Source: Abelmoschus esculentus
Lineage: Eukaryota > Streptophyta > Magnoliopsida > Malvales > Malvaceae
Assembly (NCBI GenBank): GCA_035048815.1
Contig: JAUCBN010000016.1
Coordinates: 7,122,501 to 7,186,500 of the forward strand
Length of the DNA: 64,000 nucleotides
Direction of reading: 5' to 3'
A program made the position numbers and the translations under genes. Every line of letters starts with the position of its first letter. Within the stretch, counting starts at the first letter, position 1. Positions 11,865 to 22,320 of this stretch are shown piece by piece. Below the pieces are notes generated by a model. The model was not told the DNA's origin, made no database searches, and saw only the letters and a program-made list of their open reading frames with translations.

Positions 11865-12974
11865 GAGTTGTAACATCTCGAATTTGGGTCTAGAAGTTTT
11901 GGTGTTGTTTAGGGAGGTTTGATTCGGGTCAAATCGGATTTCTTTGGTTCATTAATTCCGGGTAATTAAAAAAATTAATATTTTAATTAGGTGAATAGTA
12001 AATTTCTAAAAAAGTTCTAAAAATGTTAAAATAATGTTTTAAGGCTAATGAAATATTGATTGAGTCTTAATTTGGTTTGATTAAGCTTAATTTCTATTTT
12101 AGTAACTAAAATACAAATTTTGAAAAGTTAGTGGCAAAATTGTAATTTTATCGAAAATTTGGTTTTTGTGACTAAATTGAAAAGTAAGCCAAATCTTAGA
12201 ATCCTTAGAGGGCTATTAACCCAAAATATTTTAATTGAGGTGGTTTAGTTGTTTGATTCGTTAGGTTAGTGTCTAGTTTTGGGTGCTCTCGGCTTAGTTT
12301 TTGGCCTTTTCGACTTGTTTTCGGTAGATATAATGGAGGTTTAGTGTTACTGTTATATTGAGCATATTTTAATATGTTTATGGTCTGTTTTGTTGATGTA
12401 GAGGAAGTGCAAGAAGTCTCTTGATTGGCCGGTGCATTGGCGTTGATGTTGGGGCATCGGCGAAGGCTTGCTTTGCTTGTTGGTGAGTGAATTTGGGTTA
12501 AAAGTGATTCGCAAATGTTTGGTTCTGTTTTCGGAATTATGTAATAGTGTAAAAACTTTTCATAGTTCAAGAGTAAGTGATTTCTATGATTTCGGTAGCA
12601 TTTCTTAAGTTTTGACTATTTCGCAATAGACTTGTGGAAGATGTTTTCGTAGCAATTTTGTGAATGCATAAATTGGATTTTAAAATGATGCATGCATATG
12701 TTAGTTGTTGATGCATGGTTTAGAATGATATTCATGGATTTTGAAAGCATGATAAAGATTTAGAACAAATTATGGTTAGTTGCCTTACCTTTGATTAAGC
12801 CGTTGAGCATGATTTTGGTTCACTTGATGAACATATTTTAAATGCATTATGAGCAACAAGTTAACATGCATGATTGGAATGATATTGGCTTAGTGACACT
12901 AAATATAGTTACGAATACAAATGGCATGTCATTAGGATAAAGTGTACTATAAAAATTATGAAAATGTTGATGTT

Positions 12975-13215
12975 GCCTATACGTAAACAAGGGTGACTAT
13001 GTGTCCAACCGTACGTATAGAGTTTGCCTACACATAAACAATGGTAACTAAGTGTCCGACCATATGTGTACAGCTTGCCTATATTTAAACAATGGTGACT
13101 TAGTGTCCGACCGTACATATAGATGACTCTACGTAGACAAGGGTGACTTTGTGTCCGACCGTGCGTAGTGGGATAACATATATACAAGGGTGAATTTGTG
13201 TCCAACTGATGCATG
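12975..13215 (+). repeat. LTR-internal tandem array, ~55-bp unit, about five copies
   Basis: Units contain CAAGGGTGACTTTGTGTCC followed by GACCGTGCGTA and a TTGCCTACACGTAAA lead. Copies occur near 12975, 13030, 13085, 13125 and 13180 with substitutions. The same unit appears in fewer copies at 17010-17150 and in a rearranged form at 55770-55960, so copy number varies among LTRs of this family. Minus-strand open frames over it are repeat artefacts. Confidence 0.85.
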
Positions 13216-13913
13216 TGAAGACCAAGTGTCTTTAATTGCGGAATAAGGAATTCGTGCATTCGGTGAGCTTAAGATTCACAACAAGTTGTCACTTGAATGC
13301 CAATATACATGATTCATGAATTTATTTGAGTACGAACATGACCATGATTTGTTTAAGCGAACTTTGATTTGGAACAAAAAGTACGAGTTATGGTTTTAAA
13401 TTTGGATTTAAATGTTGTATGATGAACTTGTACTTAGAGCTACCTCACTAAGCATATTTTGCTTAAGCTATCTTTTCATCCTTGCAGAGAAATAAAGGTT
13501 TTCCGGACAAAATTTGGAGCAAGTGGTTCAAGGGGAGATACCTTACTCATTTCTGGTATGATTTGACAAAATAAATAAGACTTGGCAATGTGTAAACTTT
13601 TCCTCTTTGAGTGTGTTTTGAGTTAGCAAAGGAATTGTGTAAGAAACCTATACACATGTTTTTCTTGCTGATTTGGTGGATTGATTTGTTGTTGAGTTTA
13701 CCCGAAGCATTTTTGTTCTTGAGTGGATATTAAAATTGAGTAATGTTAGAAAGCATGCCTATAGTTGTTACGGGGTCTATGATGGCTATAATCGATTGTA
13801 TAATTTGCTCTTAAAGTTTAGGAATTATTCATATACTTGATGGTGATCAATGGTTGTGTCTTTTATGGGTTAAATCTACTTAAAGAACTGATTTTATGTT
13901 TTTGGGCACAAAA

Positions 13914-14052
13914 GTTTCGAAACCTTTAAAGAAAGTTTCAAAACCTTTATTAAATACGGGTTAATTCGATTCTGGAACCTTACTGGACACGAAAAGTTTC
14001 GAAACTTTAAGGGAAGTTTTGAAGCCTTTGCCATAAAGTTTCGAAACCTTGG
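13914..14052 (+). repeat. Palindrome cluster (GTTTCGAAACCTT type) in Tekay LTR
   Basis: Several copies of AAAGTTTCGAAACCTTT or close variants occur in about 140 bp. The ideal form AAGGTTTCGAAACCTT is a perfect palindrome. The cluster sits at the same relative place in the other two LTRs of the family. Confidence 0.85.
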
Positions 14053-14619
14053 GCTGTCATGAGTTAATAGTTTCTGGAAATTGCATTTTAGTCCCAGATA
14101 TCTTTCTTTGTTCAATTACGGTAGCTACGAACATTTTTTGAGTTGAAATTTCACCTTGATGCATAAAATTGACTTAATTTTAATTCGGATAACTTAATTT
14201 GGATGTAGACCCTAGAATTTGTAAGATTTACATTTTAGTCCCTGATTAGTGAAGCTTGTAATTGATGATGTTAGAATACTCCATTTGGTTTGAAATTTAT
14301 CGTGAGTGATATTTGTATGTTTAATTGAACTTTGAAGGAATTAATTTCTACCTTGCCATTAGAATTTAAAAGATTCACGATTTAGTCCTTAACATACTCA
14401 TGTGTTTAATTGACTACTCCAATGTGGTTGAATTGTTTTCGTACTTGTTTTACATGAAATCGAAATATATAGGAACATAACTATACCCTTAGATGAGGAA
14501 AAAAATATATAATGGTTTTCATGGTTGTTTATCGGATCGGGCATTCGCATGTTTGGTTCGATATTCCTCGTGTAATCCATTAGAGTCGGTTCCATCTAGG
14601 TCGGGCTAAGAGGGTTACA

Positions 14620-15239
14620 TAACATGTGTGAGAGTTTTTATATCAACTAAATGCAAGACGTCATATGAGTTATGGAAGGAAATGACACCTTCCTATAACT
14701 ACATAAAAAATGGGAGTGTCACGCCAAGGTAATATTCCATTATCAAAGAAAATGAAAATAAGTGGACTGCATTTTTGAATATCAATTTTTGTAGAAAAGT
14801 ATGATAATGAAAAAGAATGGCTCATTCTTTAAAAATTCACTTCCTAGGGAAGTTGATTCAAGTTTTGTAAAACGAATTATGAATATGGGAAATTGTCCAC
14901 ATGTTCAACAAACGACTGAAACAAAGATATTTTTCATGATGACAAATAAGTGTGACAAATGATGGTATGTTAAATCAACTAGGATATATGATCCTATGTT
15001 GATGAAGTACAGTGAAATGGTAAATATACCAAAGATATGTCAATTTAAGATTAATATGGAAAATATGAGATTGATAAATTTGATTTTGGGTATCCAAATC
15101 AAACAATCACTTCAAGGTCTCATATTGGCACAATCACAATACATGGAAAAAGAAGCTTGTCCAGGATGTTTCTGGTATAGCCAGAATTCCAAATAAATAC
15201 GAGCCAATACTTGTTGAAATAGAATATGCAAATGACATA
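14620..15239 (+). pseudogene. Copia element remnant, integrase end and RT pieces
   Basis: Near 14660 a block TSYELWKEMTPSYNYIK resembles the end of a Ty1-copia integrase (the YELWKG region). From about 14996 the sequence reads as the C-terminal part of copia RT: LILGIQIKQSLQGLILAQSQYMEKE is the family's LGIQI...QSQY block (coding about 15085-15150). Much lies deleted or out of frame in between. It is the left portion of an old plus-strand copia element that continues at 18586 and 25203; the gaps are later insertions. It cannot encode a working protein. Confidence 0.7.
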
Positions 15240-17009
15240 TGTAACATCCTGATTTTGGGGGTAGTAGTTTGGGTTTTAGTTAGGAGAATTTGATTCGGGT
15301 CGAATCGAGTTCTTCGGTTCGTTATTCCAGGGAAATATAAAATAAAAATATTTTAAGTAACAATTTTGGAATATGGTTTAAAAATATTAAAAAGATTTTT
15401 CAAAATTAAAAGAATGTAATTTGAAATTTAAATTGATTTTTAATTGTGCCTAATTATGCACTAGTGATCAAATTGTAATTTTTGGAAAAGAATGGAGGAT
15501 TTAATTTGTAATTTTTGGAAACCGCTATTTTTAGTGACTAAATTGGAAAGCAAGCTATACTTAGAATCCTTAGAGGGGAATAAACCCAATTTAATTTTTA
15601 ATTAATGATTTATCCACCAAAATGATTTTAATTAGTTTATTAAAAGATGATATTTTCATTTTCTCACTTAACCACTTATTTTCTCACATCTTTTTCTCTC
15701 ATTTTCTCTCCATCTTCTTCATCTACTTTCTTCAATTCCTTTATGATTTTTCCACCTTTTTCAACAAAAATTACTTCATTTTAATCATCTCTTCATTCTT
15801 TACAAAGCCTAATCATCAATTTTATTAAATCAACAACAATTTGCAAGGAATCAAGAAGAGAAATTCTCATCTTTTTGGTGGATAGATCTCAAAGGTAATT
15901 TACTGAATTTTAACTCTTTTTCTAAGGTTCTTTATTGAAATTCCCAAGTATTAGCTTGTCAATCCTTAAATGAAACTTGATTTTATGTTTTCAATGTTAG
16001 ATCTAATGATTTTATGAATGTTTTTGTGAAATCTTTTTAGATCCCATTCAATGTTGTAATTATATGGATTTAATTATGTTATCATGTTAATTAAATGATT
16101 AATTGAGTCTTCAATTGATGGCACATTAATTTAATCCCAGAATAATACAATCAATGTTGTTTTAAGGTGATTTTCGGTTATTTTAGGGGTTGTTTTAGGT
16201 GTTTTTAATGTTGCTGGAGATATAAGGATGGTTTGGATGTGTTTTTGGTTCATAATTGAAGTGGATTAGATGTTATATTCATTAGGTTTTGGCCTGATGT
16301 TGTCCGGATGCGTTTCGGCTTAGTTTTTGGTCTTTTCGGCTAAGTTTTCGGTAGATTTGTAGTGATCGGATATAGCTGTTGGTTTGAGCATGTTATGATA
16401 TAAATTTGCTCTGTTTTTAATGATGTAGAGGTAGTGTAAGAAGGTGTTTAAGTGGCTGGTGCATTGGCGTTTCCATCGGAGCATCGACGAGGGCTCGTTT
16501 CGCTTGTCGATGAGTGTTTTTCAGAATTAAAGCGAATCGCATTGGTACGGTTCTGTTTTGGGGACTATGGAAGAGTGTGAAAACTTTCCATAGTTCAAGA
16601 GTAAGTAAATGCTTTTGATATATCAACATGAGTTACGGGTACATTTGGTAAAGGCATTAATGTTGGTAATGCAATGAGATTTCTTTTGGAAATACATGAA
16701 CATGATTTGAATTGGTGCATACATGAGAAATACTTGCTGAAATGCATGGTTTATCAAAGCATCCATGGTTATGGATTTGTGAGAAATGGTTTGGAATACA
16801 ATATGGTTAATTGCCTTACATATGATGGTGCCTTTGGGCATGACTTTTGTTTCATTTGTTGAACATATTATGCATGCATTATGAGTAGCAAGTTATCATG
16901 CACATTTGATTATGATATTGGCTTAGTGACACTAACTTTAGATTCGAATACGAATGACATGTCATTAGGATTGTCTTAAGTTCACTATATACATTACTGA
17001 GACTAAAGA

Positions 17010-17150
17010 ATATTGCCTACACGTAACAAGGGTGACTTTGTGTCTAATCATGCGTAGTAGAGCTGCCTACACGTAACAATGGTGACTATGTGTCCAATCG
17101 TGCGTGGTAGTGCTATAATGGTGACTTCGTGTCATGTCAATGGTCATGAT
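17010..17150 (+). repeat. LTR-internal tandem array, two to three copies
   Basis: This is the same unit as at 12975-13215 (GCCTACACGTAACAAGGGTG, then GACTTTGTGTC). Two near-complete copies are followed by a short partial one around GGTGACTTCGTGTC. Confidence 0.8.
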
Positions 17151-17889
17151 GAGACTAATAGTCTCTAACAATGGATCTGTGTATTCGGTGAACTCAAGGT
17201 TCATAATAAGTGGTCACTAGAATGTCAATATACATACATGGATTTAAAGAGGACATTATGCATCATTCATGATTTGTTTTGATAAGGTTGTGCAAACTCA
17301 AGGAAACATTTAATTTAATGAACATGAACATGAAATGATAAGCATGCATGATTTAGTGATGCATTTCAAATTATGGTTTCATTATGGTTTTAAATAGATG
17401 CATTGATGATCTTGTGTAGAGTTTCCTCACTAAGCATGTTTGCTTAAGCTCTCTTTTCATCCTTGCATAAAAATAAAGGCACATGGGACTACATTCGGAG
17501 AAAGGAAATCAAGGGGAAAGGTTACTTCAAATTCGGTATGTTTTAGCAAATAAGTTGGGGTTTGGCAATGTGTAAACCCAACCTATGTGAGGAGTGTGAA
17601 CTTTGACTTTGGTTTATGTTGAAATAAGACCTATGTTGCTTGATTGTGAATCGATGGACTATGATATTGTTTGGATTGTTGAAGCATGTACTTGCATGAT
17701 CGTTATGATTTTAATTATGTTCTAGGAAGCATGCCTATAGTTTGTTTGATGTTCTTGATGTTGATAATCATGCGTTATATGTTGTTGATTATGCTTAGGA
17801 CTTATGCATATAGTTGGTAGTGATTAATGGTTGTGTATTGAATCGTTAATGTTCACTTAGGGTGACGTAACTTTTAGGATCCAGACCCA

Positions 17890-18085
17890 AAGTTTTGAAA
17901 CCTTAGTGAATGTCCCGAAACCTTTGCCAAATAGTTTCGAAACCTTCAGGAAGGTTTCGAAACCTTGCGGGCAATTCCAATGCTAGAAAATTACTGGACG
18001 CGAAAAGTTTTGAAACTTTCAGGAAAGTTTTGAAACCTTTTTCAAGAAGTTTTAAAACCTTTATGAAAGGTTTAGAAACCTTTGG
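17890..18085 (+). repeat. Palindrome cluster in Tekay-family LTR
   Basis: Repeated GTTTCGAAACCTT and variants (GTTTTGAAACCTT, GTTTAGAAACCTTT) are spaced about 20-25 bp apart. One pair reads GTTTCGAAACCTTCAGGAAG and then GTTTCGAAACCTTGCG. The 60-codon frame at 17910-18092 is just translation of these repeats. Confidence 0.85.
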
Positions 18086-18585
18086 CTTCTAAAAATTGAT
18101 AGTTGCTGAAAATTGTATTTTAGTCCTGGATAACTTTCTTTGCTCAATTAGGGTACCTATAAATATTATTTTGAGCTAAAATTTCACATGGATGCATAAA
18201 GTTGATTTAATTTCAAGATGGCTAACTTAATTTTGACGAAGTACTTTTAATTTGAAAGATTTACATTTTGGTCCCTAAATTGGTAAAACATGCAATTAAC
18301 AATGCTAGAATGCTCCGTTTGATTTGAAATTTACCAAGAGGGATATTCTTATATTTAATTGAACTTTGGTGGAATGAGTTTCTAATTTTCCATTAGAATT
18401 TAAAAGTTTTACGTTTTAGTCCTTAATATAAGACCAAGATATGTAGGAACATAATTATGCATCTAGAAAAAAATGTATCAGTTTTTAGGGTTGTTTATCG
18501 AATCGGACCTTCGCGGATTTAGTTCAATATTCCCCGTGTGACCCGTTAGTGACGGTTCCGTCTAGGTAGGGCTAAGGGTGTTACA

Positions 18586-19430
18586 TCACATACAATCTAA
18601 GTGAATTTTATTAGACAAAGTAGTGTTTTCACTATGAACAGTTTAAGCAGATTCACAAAATAATTCAAGGACAAACCCTAGATAATAATTGTGAGAATTT
18701 TGAGATATCTCAGAAATACTCAAGATTATAAAACATTATTCTATAAAGATTCTTTGATATAAGTGAATAAGTTCACATTAAATGAATAAGCTATGTCATG
18801 TATCTTTATGAATGGTCTGAGCATGTGCTAACAATGTTTATTGGTAGAGCACATAGTTTTATGAGCAACGATAATTTCAGACGTATGAGTCATCAATTTA
18901 ATCTCGTTAAACAACTGATCTCAAATAGATTTATCGCTACTTATTTGATAAAATCAAAGGATAACATTTTTGATTCACTAACCTAATGGTTAAATTGAGA
19001 TCAAGTTGAGAAAATATTTAAAGGAATGTGACTAAAGCTCATGAAAAATAAAGGCTCTATGCGAAGGAAAAACCCTACCTAGTTGACTGGAGATCCCAAG
19101 AACTAGGTTCAAAGGGATAACCTAATTGCATAGACCCGTGGAGTCACTGTGGGGGTCATCTCTTAGGTCCATTCCTATGATGTGAATAGTGACAAGAATT
19201 TGTTATAGGCTAAGAAAAGCTTTTAATGACATTGTGTACTTCGGTGTGCGGAGCAATATGAGTCACCTATGTGAGAGTAAAGTGAGGCTGCTTCAAGGAG
19301 ACTATTGGGCATAGTTCTTTCAAACTCTTGTAGAACCAAGGGATTTCCACGACATATGGGCATAAACAAGAGAGCAGAAACTCTTATCAGAGAAATTGGT
19401 GTGTGAAGTATGTCATTGTCTCCTGATTAG
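18586..19430 (+). pseudogene. Copia remnant continued: RNase H end and 3' untranslated part
   Basis: Around 18850-19010 the reading RRMSHQFNLVKQLISN, then IKSKDNIFDSLT and DQVEK, matches the C-terminal end of copia RNase H (usual form HNLVKQL...VKSKDNIADPLTKGL). Two stops fall in the tail. After about 19080 no coding is visible and the sequence looks like the element's 3' untranslated region, interrupted at 19430 by the Athila-type insertion and resuming at 25203. Confidence 0.7.
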
Positions 19431-20761
19431 TGATGTATGTTAGATATGCGCAATTTTAGTGTAAGTGAATGTGTCGCCAAGTAATAAAATGATGAGTATC
19501 AAGTATCCTCTCCTCAAGTATTGGTATACTTAATATGCTTCCTTTGATCTTCTTGCTCTGTAAAGAAAATAAAAATACAAGTGAATTGAGGTTGTGATTT
19601 ATCTAAATAATAAAAACTAAATAAAGATAAAATAAGATAAGAAAGATGGTCAGGTTCCAATTGTGTTGTATAGTGGATTCGATTAACTCGTTTCTGTCCA
19701 ATGTAATTGTACACCACTACATTGGCAAAACTATAGATTACTGCCTCGACAGTGAAGATACTCGTCTACCGTGGCAATCCTTTGCTCTTCGGTGAACTTT
19801 ACCAAAGTTCGGCAAAGTATCCTTAGATGACTCCGCTTATCCCTAAGTCGAAGTACTGTTGATGACCAGTCCTTGATGATGCCTCACGGTGTGAATCAAT
19901 TATAATCACCAATCAATCCCACACTTCTATTAGCCGCTGAAACTCTAAACCTATCCCTAGGTTGAGTTAGTGTTCCATGGCAGAAACATTATACTTATTC
20001 CTTTCGTGAATCTAACTCTCTCGATATTAAATAAATGGATAACTTACAAACTTCTCTCTCGAGATTGAATGTAAGAACAAGGAATGGAAAAGAATAAGCA
20101 AACTTTGATATTTTATTGCATTAGAAACAAGAAACAAAGTTTGACTTCCTCACACCAATACTTTACAACTTTCTCATAAGCCTAAACAAAATTAGAACAT
20201 AATATAGAAGAAAAGAAAAACTAAAATCTAAGTTCTCTAATTCTATGAATTGGCCGAATCTAATGTGTGTCTATTCCCTTGGACGTCTATGCCTTATATA
20301 GGCTTGGCCTATGGCAAACCTTTCCTAAGAAGAATATAACTTAGAGTAGGAAACAAGTAATGTACATAGGTCAAATATTTCCAAGTTTATTTCTTCTAGA
20401 AGGCTTTCCCGCTTGGTCTTGTCTTTTGGTTTTCCTCGTGTTATCCAGCTCCGATCCTTGGGCTTCTTGTCCAACAACGTTTTCCTCATTTTTCTCCTCA
20501 GTTTGCCCGCCATATTATTACTTGTCCTCTGCTGCCTCGGCATCAGGTCCTGTATCGGCCTCCGTTTGCTGCCGCGGTAATACTTTTTTCTGCACAGATA
20601 CAAAGATGTAGTAAAGCTTGCCTTTTTTGTAAATATTATCTTTAACAACATAATCCCTAAATATATCACATTAAGTATATGCATTGGTTCAAGTAGGTGT
20701 AGAATTGATGATTAATTTCAATCAAAAGTGTAGAAAGTGATAGTGAGTTGAGCACTTATCA
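19431..20761 (-). mobile_element. 3' LTR of the Athila-type element
   Basis: Homologous along its whole length to 23870-25202, with many scattered differences, so the insertion is old. It shares the CCTAGGGATAGG and CTTAGGGATAAGCG blocks with the LTR at 1-869. A plus-strand frame at 20360-20611, mirrored at 24800-25021, is antisense LTR sequence with no domain and is not annotated as a gene. Confidence 0.9.
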
Positions 20762-20774
20762 CACCCCCAAACTC
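20762..20774 (-). promoter_or_regulatory. Polypurine tract of the Athila-type element
   Basis: On the minus strand GAGTTTGGGGGTG directly precedes the TGATAAG start of the 3' LTR. This is the expected plus-strand primer site and fixes the LTR edge. Confidence 0.85.
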
Positions 20775-21311
20775 AAAATTGCATTTTAGTCCTAAATATC
20801 TTTTTTTATTCAATTAGGGTATCTAAAAATGTTATTTTGAGCTAAAATTTCACATGGATGCATAAAGTTAATTAAGTTTCAAGATGGATAACTAAATTTG
20901 GACGAATTCCTTATAATTTAAAAGATTTATATTTTGGTCCCTAAGTTAGTGAAACATGCAATTGATGATGTTAAAATGCTTCATTTGATTTGAAATTTTA
21001 CATGAGGGATACTTGTATGTTTAATTGAACTTTGATGAAAAGAATTTCTACTTTTTTATTAGAATTTAAAAGTTTTACATTTTAGTCCTTAATTCACTTA
21101 AGTGTTTAATCGGATGCTTGTTTGTGATCAGATTGCTTCCGTTAATGCTTTGTATGAGACCAAGACATATAGGAACATAATTATGCATCTAGAAAAAATA
21201 TATATCGGTTTTTAGGGTTGTTTATCTAATCAGATCATTGCGGGTTTGGTTCGATATTCCCCGTGTGACCCGTTAGTGATGCCTCCGTCTAGGCCGGGCT
21301 AAGGGGTTACA
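20775..21311 (+). mobile_element. Tekay LTR 3'-end fragment inside the Athila-type element
   Basis: This 537-bp piece matches the last part of the Tekay-family LTRs (from the AATTGCATTTTAGTCC block to GGGCTAAGGGGTTACA). It abuts the polypurine tract at 20774 on one side and Athila internal sequence at 21312 on the other. The rest of its LTR and the Athila pol are missing. A Tekay insertion followed by deletion or unequal recombination would explain this. Confidence 0.8.
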
Positions 21312-22320
21312 ATAACAAATATCTAATTTTCTATCGAGCATGCTGCCTAGGTAGTGGCTGTTGAAGCAGGATACCTTTGTGTCTGCATCTTTGGTGTGAA
21401 GGGCTTTGCATTCTTCTGCATCATCATACCTTTTCAAAATTTAAAAAACATTGAGTTTGACTTGTTGATCGTTGAACCTCATAGTTAAATCTCCTTTTTC
21501 CACATCAATTAACGTTCTTTTAGTGGCAAGAAAAGGTCTCCCAAGTATGATCGATGCATTATCATCTGCTTCACAATCAAGGACAAGAAAGTCAGTAGGA
21601 AAAATAAATTTATCTACTCTTACCAGTATGTCCTCGATTTTTCCTTCGAGTTGCAAACATGATCTATCTGCAAGTTGGAGCATCATAATTGTGGGTTTTG
21701 CCCTTCTAATTCCAAGCTTTTGGAAGATAGATTTCGGCATTAGATTGATGCTTTCTTCAAGGTCGCATAGGGCCTTACCTTCATAGTGGTTACCAATTGC
21801 ACAAGGTATTGTAAAGCATCCAGGATCCTTCAATTTTGGTGGCATGCAGTTGTGTAGCATTGCCATGCATCCTTCTGTAGCAGCCACTGTTTCAAACTCA
21901 CCTAGACTTTTTCTCTTAGACACAATGTCTTTTAAAAATTTAGCATAATTAGGCATTTGTTCAATTGTCTCTACAAAGGGTAAGTTAATGTGGACTTGCC
22001 TTAAGATATCAAGAAATTTCTTAAATTGATGGTCTTGTTTTTGCTTTTTCAACCTTTGTGGGAAAGGTGGTGGTGCTCTCATTTCTTCCAGGTTTTCTTT
22101 AGTTTGGAATTTAATACCTAGAACCACTGTGTCTGTCGTTGTCTCGCCAGCGTGTTTAGGTACTGTCGAGCTCTCTACTAGGGCAATGTTTTCAGTTTGT
22201 TCAGCATCCAAGTCCTCTTCTTCTGGTTCTGTTGATGGGACTTTGACTGTTGAGCTTTCTACCTTTTATTCAGTTATAGACCACTTCTGGTAGTGATTGT
22301 TTTGCATTGCTCATGGCCAA
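21312..22320 (-). pseudogene. Athila-type protease region
   Basis: An open stretch of 256 codons (22211 down to 21441) carries a retropepsin-like domain of the Athila/Tat gag-pol. Its blocks are PPPFPQRL, QMPNYAKFLKDI, IPCAIGNHYEGKALCDL, INLMPKSIFQKLG, LQLADRS and SIILGRPFLAT. In active relatives the catalytic motif after CDL is Gly-Ala-Ser; here it reads CDLEESINLMP, so the key Gly is replaced. Sequence at 21312-21440 is untranslatable element DNA where pol should begin. The close counterpart on the plus strand is at 58600-59350. Confidence 0.82.

Larger units (their letters stand above)
7914..14619 (+). mobile_element. Tekay (Del) chromovirus, 5'-truncated in this window
   Basis: Coding blocks run gag, protease, RT, RNase H, integrase, chromodomain, then 3' LTR, which is the Ty3-gypsy order. 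The C-terminal chromodomain, the FIDD catalytic motif and the long TGTAACATC...TTACA LTR identify the Tekay/Del chromoviruses. Chromodomains steer such elements towards marked chromatin. The left part, with its 5' LTR and gag N-terminus, is beyond the Tat-type insertion at 870-7913 and outside the window. Many stops and frameshifts show it is dead. Its 3' LTR abuts copia sequence at 14620, so it inserted into that copia element. Confidence 0.85.
11869..14619 (+). mobile_element. Tekay 3' LTR
   Basis: This 2,751-bp LTR starts TGTAACATCTCG straight after a polypurine-like AAGAGGATGAGAGT and ends AGAGGGTTACA. It is homologous along most of its length to the LTRs at 15240-18585 (plus) and 54292-57845 (minus). 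Inside are a tandem array at about 12975-13215, a cluster of GTTTCGAAACCTT palindromes at about 13914-14052, and a conserved end block with TCGATATTCC and GGGCTAAG. The flanking 5 bp at 14620-14624 are TAACA. Confidence 0.85.
15240..18585 (+). mobile_element. Tekay-family LTR, probably a solo LTR, in the copia remnant
   Basis: The 3,346-bp segment starts TGTAACATCCTG and ends GGGTGTTACA, and is homologous to the LTRs at 11869-14619 and 54292-57845. No gag-pol follows; copia RNase H sequence resumes at 18586, so it is most simply a solo LTR left by recombination between two LTRs. The left flank is ACATA (15235-15239) and ACATA recurs at 18588-18592, two bases off the expected place. The target duplication is therefore imperfect or has been altered. 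Confidence 0.78.

Noticed and set aside
12909..13259. 116-codon minus-strand frame with internal repeats (GRTLSHHC-type)
   Set aside because: Product of the tandem array in the Tekay LTR, not a repeat protein.
17910..18092. 60-codon open frame on the plus strand
   Set aside because: It translates the TTCGAA palindrome cluster of a Tekay LTR; the repeats explain the open frame.
20360..20611. Hydrophobic open frame, repeated at 24800-25021
   Set aside because: The two are the same part of the paired Athila-type LTRs, read antisense to the element. They share identity because the LTRs do, and the second is shorter and altered. No domain.
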